A model generated the notes under the pieces. The model worked only from the letters and a program-made list of their open reading frames with translations. It was not told the origin of the DNA and ran no database searches. From Scenedesmus sp. ARA3 (lineage: Eukaryota; Chlorophyta; Chlorophyceae; Sphaeropleales; Scenedesmaceae): a DNA stretch of 14,182 nt. The stretch lies in assembly GCA_004335835.1 (NCBI GenBank), contig RWJK01001228.1, positions 122,061 through 136,242 of the forward strand, in the 5' to 3' direction. Below, in pieces: positions 1-8,895 of the stretch (the stretch's first letter is position 1; each line of letters begins with the position of its first letter). Made by a program: the position numbers and the translations under genes.

Positions 1-42
<42 letters not shown>

Positions 43-59
43 CAGCAGCAGCAGCAGCA
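1..59. repeat. (CAG)n tract at window start
   Basis: Thirteen CAG units, one single-base interruption, then further AGC/CAG units. In the transcriptional sense of the minus-strand aminotransferase this is a CTG tract, lying in the intron or 3' region after exon 5. The rest of 60-299 holds no further exon I can recognise. Confidence 0.9.
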
Positions 60-299
60 AGTTCCCTCGAAGAAGCGAAGCGTGATGTGCTGCAGCTCAT
101 ATGCAGCAGCCGGATTTGACCAGTCAGTAGGTGCAGCGGCGGCAGCAGCGCTGCTGTTGTGCTCTTACTGCTGGTAAAGCTGTGCTGCCAGCACTACCCG
201 TGCTGATGTGTAGGCTGGATTGATTTGAATACAGCAACTGCAACACCAATTACTAGTAATGCTGCCAGGACACTGACAATGCGCGCAGCAGCCCCGCAC

Positions 300-2847
300 C
301 TGCATGTTGGCTGCCCTCCATGCTGCGCACTTCCTGCTGCAGCAGACGCGCAGCGCTGACAAACTGCTGCGACTCGTCAAACACCGAGTTGGCGTACACC
401 TCATCACTGCAGGCAGCAGCAGCAGCAGCAGGAGCAAATGCACACAACCAAGCAGCTGCGTTATGTGACACACCTCACTCGTTGTGTGCAATCCCCAGGC
501 AGCGTTCGCGCTGCCACCGCCCATCCCTGCGGCCTGCAACCGCAGCATCAACACCCGCCGCCAGTTCACCCCGCCGACGCTTTTGCATCCCGCCTCAGTG
601 CTGCAGCTTGCTGGGCACCACTGCACCACTGCATCATGCTGGCCAGCTGCTGCCTGTTGAATCACAAATCACAACCTGCTTTACAACAACAGAGCAGGCC
701 CATAAGTCAACCCACCTGATGCAATGCACCTTGCGCCGCAGGCACCACTGCATCATGCTGGCCAGCTGCTGCCTGCTGAACAGCGTGCCCTGGGGGTTGG
801 AGGGGTGAGTGAACATCAGCGCTGACACGGGGTGCCCCGCTGCTGCTGCTGCGTCTGCTGCTGCGTCTAGCGCTGCCGTGAAGTCCTGCTGCTGGGAGTC
901 CAGGTGCACTGGCAGTGTAGTGACCTGGTTGCGCACCTGCAGGCGTGCACAGCAAAGCGGTGTCATGCATTACCTTGTTACAAATCTGTTACAGATATGT
1001 TACAAATCTGTTGATTATTATGTTCAAGACGTGGCTGAAGCAGGGGTCCTTGAGGACGGCAGATGACAACTTTGATGTTCCGTATACCGGCGCTGCTTGA
1101 CGGGTGCTATTTGCATAGCAGGCGGTTGATGTGTGAACGAAGTTTGACCGCTGTTTGACCAATGTTTGACCGCTCACCCGCAGGTCGTTGTCAAAGGCAG
1201 GGTAATAAGGTGCAGGGATGAGCACGCCGTCCCCCGGCTCTGCTATGCATTGGAACAGCAGGTCCAGCACTGCACCCACACCCGCAAGCACAGACAGGTG
1301 CTGCGGGTCGATTTGCACGCCCTGCGCAGCAGCAGCAGCAGCAGCAGCAGCATAGCAGCCGTTGCAGGATCAGGAGCGACTGCTTTTGAGGGGCAGAATA
1401 TGGCGTGCAGACTTTTAAATCAAAAGCATCTGCAGCCAACACTGTTCAGCAAGGCTCTGGCCTGTTGCATGTCAAGCAGCATTAGCAAAGACGCTGCTTC
1501 TGCATCTGCTCACACAAGTTCATGCAGTATCTCAACCAGCCACATCACCTGCCGCAGCACAACATCATCCACAACGAGCAGCAGACTCTATATATCAACT
1601 GCATGAAGGAGTCCTGCAGCGTGCCAGCCATATTTACGCTGCTGCTGCTGCTGCATAACCAACGACATACCAGCCCTCGAAGCCTCTGGCACAGCACAAC
1701 ATGCACATCAGTTTACAGCAGGGCCTACCTGCATGAAGGAGTCCTGCAGCATGCCGGCAATGGCCTGCCTCAGCACAGGCATGCTTTACCATGCAACATG
1801 CTACCGACAGCAGCAGCTGCATCTGCTGCAACCAAATTAAAAAGCAGGGCTTACCTGCATGAAGGAGTCCTGCAGCATGTGAGCGATGGCCTGCTTCAGC
1901 TCAGAGATGCCCTACACAGCCATAGCCACTGCCACAGCACACCATCAATCATGAACCATTGCAAAAAGCGTCATCACCTGCATGAAGGAGTCCTGCAGCA
2001 TGCCAGCAATGGCCTGCCTCAGCTCAGGGATGCCCCGCATGTCTTGGTAGTACAGCATGGCAGCAGGGAAGCCGCCGTGCGCCTGCAGGCCCTGCTGCAC
2101 CAGCTCAGTGGTGAGCCTGTTCTCTGCAACTGCCAGCGCAATGTAACCATCTGGGTTGTCAGGAGACCTGCAAGCGCACAGTGACACCGGCAAAGTGATG
2201 TAGCATACTATTGGGGGACCTGCAGGCGCATTCAGACATACACTGGCACAGCCGTTAGGGTTGTCAGGAGACCTGCAGGTGCATCAAGGCAGGCATTAGC
2301 AAAGTGGTGAAGCACCACACGCCAGCAGCAGCAGCAATGCACAGCTCACTGCTTGTTGTGAAGCAGCGTGTAGTGTGGCAGAGAAACCAGCAGGCTAGCA
2401 GCAGCTTGATCCACATGTAGCCATCTGAGTTGCAGAGACATCTGCAGTTCATCACAAGTTCTTGACAAGGCAACAGGGAGACAAGCTGGTGAAGTAACAC
2501 AAGTTACCAGCCTGCAGCAACACCAGGGTGCAGCAACAGGAGGAGTCCCTCTTGCGTTGTCAAACACATGGGGAAGGCACTGCTGTGTGTTTGCCGCGCC
2601 AGGGAGCGCTGTGTCAGTTCTGGATAAGCAATCATATAGCTTCGTGTGCCTGCTTTGGCTAAACACTCCTAACAGGCAAATTTGGACAGCCACAGCAGAA
2701 GCAGCAGCAGCAGTAGTGGGAGCACCAGCAGCTTACTTACCACAAGTCGCTCTGTGCCTCGAAGAACATAGGCCAGTAAGGCAGAGGCGGTTTCTGAGCG
2801 TTCACTACTCTGCTCGACAGGAAACTGGGCTGCGAGGAAGCCGACAT
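300..2847 (-). CDS. PLP-dependent aminotransferase class I/II, ACC-synthase-like (5 exons, C-terminus outside window)
   Basis: Exons on the minus strand are 2847-2741, 2167-1978, 1321-1178, 936-716 and 406-300, with intron phases 2, 0, 0 and 2 and an open phase-1 end (256 codons). The ATG at 2847 has a good context (GCCATG) and begins a protein starting MSASSQPSF. Fold-type I aminotransferase landmarks read across the junctions: NPDGYIALAVAEN (about residues 40-52), the loop LAGVGAVLDLLF (111-122), PAPYYPAF (135-142), HPSNPQGT (191-198, PLP-contacting Asn194) and SDEVYANSVF (221-230, with Asp222 and Tyr225 as expected PLP contacts). The Ser before Asp222 is created by joining exons 4 and 5. 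The order and motifs fit the ACC-synthase-like branch. The family makes ACC from S-adenosylmethionine in plants, but algal members may be ordinary aminotransferases, so substrate is open. No presequence is obvious. The PLP-binding lysine (SKD region) and C-terminal domain would lie beyond base 1. The last donor (GTGCGG at 299) is the least certain boundary. Confidence 0.88.
621..662 (-). repeat. Echo of aminotransferase exon 4 in intron 4
   Basis: A copy of the exon 4 segment encoding QQLASMMQWC (source around 742-786) lies about 120 bp away inside the following intron. The core of about 33 bp is identical on both sides. It then diverges, so the exon's final codons and donor are not retained. 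Intron 4 (407-715) otherwise shows only CAG-rich sequence. Confidence 0.8.
970..1012. repeat. Short AT-rich tandem repeat in intron 3
   Basis: The string GTTACAAATCTGTT occurs twice, separated by an intermediate GTTACAGATAT variant, in intron 3 of the aminotransferase gene. It stands out as AT-rich in a GC-rich intron. No function is evident. Confidence 0.7.
1143..1174 (-). repeat. Triple GGTCAAAC direct repeat beside the exon 3 donor
   Basis: On the minus strand GGTCAAAC occurs three times at roughly 11-bp spacing, starting within 8 bases of the GTGAGC donor of aminotransferase exon 3. It may be simple slippage. Its position directly at a 5' splice site makes it worth noting. Confidence 0.6.
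1599..1915 (-). repeat. Three echoes of aminotransferase exon 2 3' edge in intron 2
   Basis: Copies at about 1851-1915, 1724-1783 and 1599-1629 repeat the end of exon 2 (source about 1975-2045), encoding the AIAGMLQDSFMQ region. The first two stay in frame and keep a 5' splice site (GTAAGC and GTAGGC, both closer to consensus than the authentic GTGATG). The nearest copy is also preceded by TAG, so 1911-1855 could act as a 57-nt in-frame cassette. The third copy has lost its GT. Intron 2 (1322-1977) also carries a CTG run near its 3' end. Confidence 0.88.
2215..2450 (-). repeat. Echoes of aminotransferase exon 2 5' edge in intron 1
   Basis: A copy around 2252-2313 repeats the 3' splice site and first codons of exon 2 in frame (SPDNPNG against authentic SPDNPDG), preceded by its own CAG acceptor. 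A shorter acceptor fragment lies at about 2215-2234. A weaker copy at about 2421-2450 keeps NSDGYM. The rest of intron 1 (2168-2740) shows CAG-rich sequence near 2691-2713 and nothing else. Confidence 0.75.
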
Positions 2848-3520
2848 GGCTGATCACGACAGATCGATCTACCCTCCGAAGGGCCAGCACTGCGGCGTTC
2901 ACGTGCGTAAGTGTCTGAAGAACACGTATTAGATTCGTGCAAAGCTTGCAAGCAGACTATGCATACCACGTAGCATTAGGGGGCAGCACATCATCATGAG
3001 CAACCAACAGGGGTTGCACATCCAGGGTTATTAGATGACAGTATGTCTAAGGCCTGCATGGTCACCCCAAACAATCAGCGGGATGGAGGGCATAACCAAA
3101 AGGTCCGAGCCACATCGTAGCACATATTTTGGGACAGTACGATGTTGCGCTGTTGACGCTATGACCAGCAGCCACATGCTCACAGCAACAAAGCTTTGGT
3201 GGCAGGTGGCAGCTGCATCTTTCAGCAGCAGCACTGTCACAATCACACGCTCGTATGTATGCAATCGTTTTCATTTTTGCAAACACGAGTAGATTCAGCT
3301 GCAGAGTAGTATGTACAAGCCATCCCGGGGCATCTGCTGTCATCTGCATCTGCATGCAGAGGCACACAAAATATACTCAGCAAAGCAACATCTCTTCAGC
3401 TCTGTGTGCACTGCGCAAAGCAGACGAACCCCGAGCAGCAGGCACCAAACAACAGCTGAACTCGACAAAAACCAACTTTGCAAGCCCGTTTCTGGTGCTG
3501 CTGTGCTGCACTATGAGCGC
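2848..3520. other. Intergenic region upstream of the aminotransferase gene
   Basis: About 670 bp between the aminotransferase ATG and the likely poly(A) site of the M41 gene, both genes on the minus strand. It must carry the aminotransferase promoter and 5' UTR. Overlapping ORFs of 77-101 codons occur on both strands, but none has a recognisable domain, good codon pattern or conserved motif, so I call none. No tRNA, clear hairpin or exon echo was seen. Confidence 0.5.
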
Positions 3521-3525
3521 TTACA
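3521..3525 (-). terminator. Candidate TGTAA poly(A) signal of the M41 gene
   Basis: TGTAA, the usual green-algal polyadenylation signal, occurs on the minus strand about 140 nt after the TAA stop. It is the first in-sense occurrence downstream of the stop that I found. This suggests a short 3' UTR spanning roughly 3663-3510. Confidence 0.45.
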
Positions 3526-3663
3526 AAGCGGTCGTGTTGTTGCAGCAGCAGCGCTGACAGGACAACCTGTGCTGCGCCCAGCAGCCTACTGCTGTCGTCC
3601 CTGCCGCGCGCCAGACGCCTATGCTCCAGTTGACCGTCCGATGTTTCACGTGAAGCTGCTGCC

Positions 3664-6600
3664 TTACTGCTTCGCTGGCACCGCCTCAATCGCTTTTACA
3701 ATCTCGTCTACGCTGTCACCCCGCACCAGTGCTTCCTGCACGGCCTGGTGCTCAGCACTGCAGCAGGAAATACATAACAGCCAGGAGCAGCAGCACAGCA
3801 GCAGCACAGCAGCAGCAGGCATGCATTCAGCAGCCTGCAGAGTCCTTGGAAGCTGAGCCACACCGCTGCTGCACCTTGTAACAACGAACACGCAACCCAG
3901 CAGAGCAGTGCATAGCACGAGGGCAGAGAGCATGCAACTGCTTGCATGCCTTGGCCATTTACACCAACCTGCCCCTGTTACTAGCATTGTCTAACACGCA
4001 TTTCACACGGCAAAAACTGTCCAATTGGTCCTCAGCTGTGCGTCCAGCAAACACTCATAACACGCCAAATCATTCAACTGGTCCTCAGCTGTGCGTCCAG
4101 CAAACACTCACAACATGCCACATCATGCAACATCAATCGCCCGGCCCACCTGCGCCTCTTGAGCAGCGCCGCCACGCGCCACACTGCCCAGTGCGTGATG
4201 CTCTGCTGCCACTGCAAGCACTGCTGTCCACATATACAGCGATAAACATCATCAGGCAACCCCAGCAGGGCCCACTTGTACTTCTTGAGCAGTGCTGCTG
4301 CGCGCCACACCGCCCAGCGCGTGATGTTCTGCTGCCACTGCAAGCACTGCTGTCCACATATACAGCTTCTGGACCAGCATTGCTTGCAGGTGAACGATTG
4401 TGCATGTACCATGCCTAAAACTGTCATAATACAGCGATAAACATCATCAGGCAGCGCCAGCAGGGCCCACCTGTACTTCTTGAGCAGCGCTGCTGCCCGC
4501 CACACCGCCCAGCGCGTGATGTTCTGCTGCTGCACGTTGCTCAGCTTGCTGCTGGAGCGCAGCAGGATGCGCTGCAGGTCAAACAGGTCCGCAGTCTGGC
4601 CCATCACCTCCTCATACTTCAAGCCCTCAGCAGCAATGCCTGCAGCAGTGAGATACAGGGAAAGCTAAGTTTGAGGGACAGCTTATGACATCGACCGTAC
4701 TGCGTCTGGCTCATCACCTGCTTAAACTTGAGGAACTCGGCAGCAATGCCTGCAGCAATAGCATACAGGGGAGGCGAGGGTGCAGCAATGATCGAAATGT
4801 GTTATAACTGCTCAAATACCTTATTGGTCCGTGGATCATCGGCGCAGATGCTGCAGAACATTTATTGTGCAGGGTAACACACTGTGCAGCATATGTCATT
4901 GACGCTCAAAGGTTTGCAGCTTGCAAAAAGAGCTGTGTGTATGCGCCAGCCAGCCCCACCCGCCATGATTTGAGTGCTGTCACCAGCCTGTCCCACCTGC
5001 CACCGCCACCACTGCCAGCGCGTCAATCTCTGCGTCGCTGAGGTCTCGTGATGATGCGCGCCACGCACCCCCACCCAAAGGACGAATATGATAACATCAC
5101 CAACACATCAGCCCAGCTCACCTGCCACCGCCACCACAGCAAGCGCGTCGATCTCTGCGTCGCTCAGGTCCCGTGTGATGATGCGCGCCTGGATCTTGGC
5201 CTCCTCCGCCAAACTCAACAGCATGCCGCGCAATCGCACATTGTGGCTGTTGAATGGCTTCAAAGCAGCGTCTTGGCCCACTGCCTGGTGAAATACACCA
5301 AGTGGAGAGCTGCCAGCAACGAAGATGACAACGTAAAAATATGGAAAGCATCATCCTGCCCCACCTGCAACCGCCACCACTGCCAGGGCGTCGATCTCTG
5401 CATCGCTGAGGTCCCGTGTGATGATGCGCGCCTGGATCTTGGCCTCCGCAAACTCCACGTGCTCCTGGCCAATGCCCAGGTTGTAGCTGGTCACCGGCAC
5501 ACCCATGAGGTAGCCTGCAGACAGCATGCAAACACATAAGATGCTTCTTCAATTACAGAAACGCAGCAGGGAGAAGCTGTCACACAATGTGATCAGGTTG
5601 CAGCTGGTAGCAGGCACACCCATCAGGTAGCCTGCGGTGAGCATGCACAGTGCAGAACAAGGCAAGCAGTAAGTGACCAGGAAGAGGTTGCAGCTGGTGA
5701 CGGGGCACCCATCAGGTAGCCTGCAGCCCATGTTCACCAAGACAAGCCGCGATCAGCAGGCAGGCCCAGCAGGATGTGGCAAATGCACAAAAATGCTGTT
5801 GCATTGACTTTTCCTGCCTTCTTACAAGCAGGTGTGGCATGTCGTCCGTGCGAAGTTTGTGCTGCCGTGGCAACCGCGGCAGCTTGCTTGTGCATTCCAC
5901 CTTATGCTCTCAGCAAGAGGAGAGCTCATTCAAACAGCACAGCCCCCTCACCGATGAGCAGGTGTGCCGCCTCGTGTGCCACCACGCGCTCCCTGTAGTC
6001 TGGGAACACCTGGCTGAACTTGTCAATGAACACCTGCGGGGGGCGACAGCAGCAGGGCGGGTGCTGAGACGTAGCCTCACACAAACCAAGGACGCGTTTG
6101 AAAGCTGCGCTGCTGATAAAGAGGAAAGAAGCACCGTCCAGGTGCGCAGCGCAGCCATCGCCACAGCACACCATCCACGTGCTGCAGACACCCCTGCTCC
6201 TGCAACAACGCTCGCATGCTTTTGTCCGCATCAGCTGTGCTTGCCCTGCCAGCTGCCTCTTCTAGCACTGTAGCACGCTAACCACTCCCCACACCTGCAG
6301 CAGCCCTGGTGCTGTCGACCCCACCGCCAGCACCACCAGCACGATGGCGCCTGTCAGGTAGCTGCTGAAGAAGCCCCAGTCACCAGGCAGCTGGCCCAGC
6401 AGCACCGCGGCAACACTGCACACACCTGCAGCACAGCAGCAGCAGCAGCAGAAGAAGAAGAGCCATCAATTTCGTGCAACAATATCACAGTCCCGATTGC
6501 CAGGCAGTTGGCCCAGCAGCACCGCGGAACGCTGCACACGCCTGCAGGGCACAGCAGCAGCAGCAGCAGAGCCATGAGCTAAATGAGAAGCTAGAACAGT

Positions 6601-7781
6601 CCCAATTGCCTGGCAGCTGGCCCAGCAGCACCGCGGCAACGCTGCACACGCCTGTGGTGAACAACAGCAGCAGCAGCGGTGGGATAGCCACTGGGATGCC
6701 GACAAGAGAGGCAGGCAGCACATAACATCTGTCAGTGGCAGTGCAGGACAGGTGGTTGAAACAACTGCTGGACTGGTACACGCGAGAAACTCAAACTAGC
6801 ATGCCCACCTAGCATGCAGCCGTCTGCAAGCACAGCACAACACAGCACAGCGCAGCACAGCACAGCGCAGCACAGCACAGCGCAGCACAGCACAGCGCAG
6901 CACAGCGCAGCGCAGCACAGCGCAGCGCAGCACAGCGCAGCGCAGCACAGCAGCTCCATGCAGGGCCTGGCCACAGCACTCCCATCTCCTTGTGCTGCTC
7001 AACCGCAGCACTCACCCACGACTGCGAAGAGAAAGGCGCTGTTGTTGCCTGCAGCGGTCAGGCAGCATGCTGACGCAGCACGCAGGATGCATGCATGCAT
7101 GGTCCAGCCAAGTATCTTGTTTAGCACCCAAAAACACACTCACCAACGACTGTGAACAGGAAGGCACTGTCGTTGCGCACTGATGGTGTGGCGATCTGGT
7201 CTGGCGCCTTGATGCCCATCTGCTTCAGCTCGCCCATGAACACGTTGCGGCGCGCAGAAGGGCCAGCAAAGCCGCCCGCCTGCTCCTGGCCTGCAGGGTA
7301 CAGGTCACAACGCCAGCAACAACGTGAGTTCCCACACGCAACGTATTGCTTGAGTGCAAGTCTCGGTTGTACATCTTAGTGCTGCTGTGCTTCAGCTTGC
7401 TTCTAAGACACGATGTGGGTCGCTTGGCAGCTGAAGTCCTGCCGCTGATTGGCTGCGGTTGATAGAAGGGTGCTGGTGGGTTGCTGCTGCTGGGGGTGCT
7501 GCTGCATCGCTGGCGACTCTGCCAAGGCAACGCGGGGCCTTCAATCGACTGCCGCGTGCACACCTTGTTTGCTCACCCTTGCAGTTTGTTGAACCAGCAC
7601 AGTTGATCGGACAGCAGGCGAGCTGAATGTGCTGCGGGTAGCCTAGCACGCATGCTGGCTGCTGACAGCGCACCTGCTTGTGCCTCTGGCGACTCGCAGC
7701 CCCACTTGGGCAGGGCTGCTGCTGCCTGCAGATCCTTCAGCGCTGACAGGATGTCTGCACTGAACTCCAGCTTCTGCAGTC

Positions 7782-7834
<53 letters not shown>

Positions 7835-8354
7835 GCTGACACAGCGTAGCTCCAGCTGCAAGCATTCGGCCGCGTTGCTGGTGCATGCGAAAAGTGCAAG
7901 GATATAGAGCTGCTGTTCCCAAAGCTGCTGCTTGGTTACGTGATGTGGTATAACGTTACATGAGCTCGTTGTTGGTGCAGATTTTCAGTGGAGCAGAACG
8001 GCAGCGTGTTGCCAGGCGATGCTGGCAGTTGTAGCTGGCCAGTCAGGTGACCTACTTGTGGTGGTGGGCGGGCAACTCTTCGCACGCTGCTGCTGTCCCC
8101 AGCAAACGCATCACATCATAAATACGATTACGAACATCACTCACCATTGACGGTGGTGCCTTTTTGAACGCAGCGCACGACTCCTTGAGTTCCTCAAAGA
8201 GCTTCGCCTTGTCTGCTGTAGCTGCTGCCTGTGCCGTGCATCTCACAGCAACCAAACGGCCATTGTGCTTCTGTGACGTTGAAAAGCTCCTGAACGGAGT
8301 CGCAGAGGATCGCTGCTGCAGGGCGCGCTGCATTGTGCCGGTGTCCAATTGCAA
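3664..8354 (-). CDS. Plastid-targeted M41 (FtsH-like) metallopeptidase lacking AAA+ domain
   Basis: Eight exons: 8354-8145, 7773-7674, 7290-7144, 6425-6295, 6033-5952, 5514-5365, 4639-4471, 3757-3664. Phases are 0, 1, 1, 0, 1, 1, 2, giving 360 residues and TAA at 3666-3664. The first ~40 residues are rich in Ser/Arg/Ala and end near VAVRC-T, typical of a chloroplast transit peptide. ATG codon 8 is an alternative start. Residues ~145-195 hold two hydrophobic segments. HEAAH (216-220) is the zinc-binding motif. AGIAAE (273-278) matches the FtsH GGRxAEE segment, and Asp291 in GQTADLF sits where FtsH supplies the third zinc ligand. No Walker motifs occur, so it is an M41-only protein resembling the plant 'FtsH-like/stress-regulated' family. 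I infer a plastid membrane protease; activity is untested. Exon 1 could read 29 codons past its GTGAGT donor, but phase and donor strength favour splicing at 8145. Confidence 0.9.
4021..4126. repeat. 53-bp tandem duplication in M41 intron 7
   Basis: Two units (about 4021-4073 and 4074-4126) share a near-perfect block including CCTCAGCTGTGCGTCCAGCA. It is not derived from a neighbouring exon, so local tandem duplication here also affects pure intron sequence. Confidence 0.8.
4125..4366 (-). repeat. Two echoes of M41 exon 7 3' edge in intron 7
   Basis: Copies at about 4234-4366 and 4125-4233 repeat the exon 7 end (source about 4428-4536) encoding TRWAVWRAAALLKKY plus 40 or more bases of following intron. 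All three copies are in the same reading frame, and the minus-strand frame stays open from exon 7 to a stop at 4074. The nearer copy differs by two synonymous codons plus AG to AA at the donor edge; the farther one has several amino-acid changes. Confidence 0.88.
4701..4770 (-). repeat. Echo of M41 exon 7 5' edge in intron 6
   Basis: The copy repeats the acceptor and first ~16 codons of exon 7 (source about 4591-4670), in frame: GIAAEFLKFKQVMSQT against authentic GIAAEGLKYEEVMGQT. It keeps CAG before the first codon and intron similarity upstream (ATACAGGG). It is more diverged than most echoes, with no frameshift. Confidence 0.82.
4994..5218 (-). repeat. Two echoes of M41 exon 6 3' edge in intron 6
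   Basis: Copies at about 5119-5218 and 4994-5062 repeat the exon 6 end (source 5365-5450) with a GT donor in each. The near copy differs from the exon in six codons over about 28, all synonymous, before a 4-nt insertion at its distal end. The far copy shows four synonymous differences, then a 2-nt deletion. Similarity falls quickly past the splice site. Confidence 0.9.
5591..5727 (-). repeat. Two echoes of M41 exon 6 5' edge in intron 5
   Basis: Copies at about 5591-5636 and 5684-5727 repeat the acceptor and first ~13 codons of exon 6 (GYLMGVPVTSYNL). Each has its own CAG 3' splice site. The near copy is in frame with two replacements; the other has lost one base after GYLMG. Confidence 0.85.
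6491..6656 (-). repeat. Two echoes of M41 exon 4 5' edge in intron 3
   Basis: Copies at about 6491-6546 and 6601-6656 repeat the acceptor and the SVAAVLLGQLPG-coding start of exon 4 (source about 6355-6430). The farther copy differs only synonymously through that core and keeps CAG|GC at its acceptor. The nearer copy has lost one base. CTG-rich runs precede the authentic and the near acceptor. Confidence 0.88.
6828..6955. repeat. Pentanucleotide (CACAG/CGCAG) higher-order array
   Basis: About 25 five-base units in M41 intron 3. The first half is organised as a 15-bp unit with two CACAG and one CGCAG; the second half as a 15-bp unit with one CACAG and two CGCAG. Because 15 is divisible by 3 and no unit contains a stop, frames on both strands stay open, producing spurious ORFs. 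Confidence 0.92.
7011..7049 (-). repeat. Echo of M41 exon 3 3' edge in intron 3
   Basis: The copy repeats the end of exon 3 (source about 7139-7180), in frame, as NSAFLFAVVG followed by a GTGAGT donor. The authentic end reads DSAFLFTVVG, also with GTGAGT. Confidence 0.82.
7782..7830 (-). repeat. (CTG)16 tract at the 3' end of M41 intron 1
   Basis: An uninterrupted run of about 16 units, CTG in the sense of transcription, ends a few bases before the CTGCAG acceptor of exon 2 (exon starts 7773). No C/T-only tract lies between it and the splice site. The rest of intron 1 (7774-8144) and intron 2 (7291-7673) shows no echo or other feature. Confidence 0.9.
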
Positions 8355-8895
8355 GGCAGTGCGAGCTTGGACTTCGTTCGTTCAGTGGTTTTGAATGTGA
8401 GACTTGCTAGCTGATCAGTTGGGTGCTTCAACTTGTGCACAAGCGTTCTGCAATATGAATACGCTGAGGTTTGTGGCTGTCATTTGTGTCACAAAAGCCC
8501 TGGCTTGTGGTCTGCTGTGCTGGCCACTGACATCACGCCTTGATCTGCTTGCGCAGACCACTGTACTCAAAGCACGTCACCTGCATCTTTGCTGCCAAAC
8601 GGTGAAGAGGCTGCACAACACTGCAACAGTACTGCCTGGCATCTGCACCGCATTACCCTACAGGCAACACCCCTGCTCCATCGACTGCAGCATTAAGCTC
8701 AGTGCATTGCCCATACATATAGCGCCTTACTTATTTGTCTTTAATCTCAGCCTGTCAGTCCTGCAGCCAGCACCAGCTGCTACTCGGCATAGGTGCTGTG
8801 GCAGTGCTCACTTCAGATGCGCTGAAGGTTGCAGACTGTAGTCCGCCCAGAAGAGCAGGCAGCAGAGGGCAAGGCCCACCACATTTCCAGCAGCC
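8355..8895. promoter_or_regulatory. Divergent intergenic spacer (probable shared promoter region)
   Basis: This 541-bp spacer lies between the ATG of the minus-strand M41 gene and the ATG of the plus-strand NDUFAF5-like gene, so both promoters and 5' UTRs should be here unless there are non-coding first exons. A TATA-like string (CATATA at about 8715-8720) precedes the plus-strand start by roughly 180 bp, but I would not call it a proven TATA box. The stretch is less CAG-rich than the introns. An ORF covers much of it (8404-8841), but it has no recognisable motif and I treat it as chance. Confidence 0.5.

Noticed and set aside
3942..4418. 158-codon plus-strand ORF
   Set aside because: Antisense shadow of the M41 exon 7 echoes.
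6828..6955. CRISPR-like array
   Set aside because: Units are contiguous 5-mers without spacers, in a eukaryotic intron.
7084..7102. Palindromic TGCATGCATGCATG run
   Set aside because: Short alternating sequence common by chance in such DNA; no paired element or context to assign function.
6732..7155. Several 70-110-codon ORFs over the CACAG array
   Set aside because: They are open only because the 15-bp repeat lacks stops in any frame; low-complexity products, inside an intron.
8052..8144. Extension of M41 exon 1 by 29 codons past the donor
   Set aside because: The extension looks protein-like, but the GTGAGT at 8144 joins in phase 0 to exon 2, and no donor near the stop gives the right phase.
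8404..8841. 145-codon ORF between the divergent genes
   Set aside because: No motif or coding signature; more likely promoter and UTR sequence.
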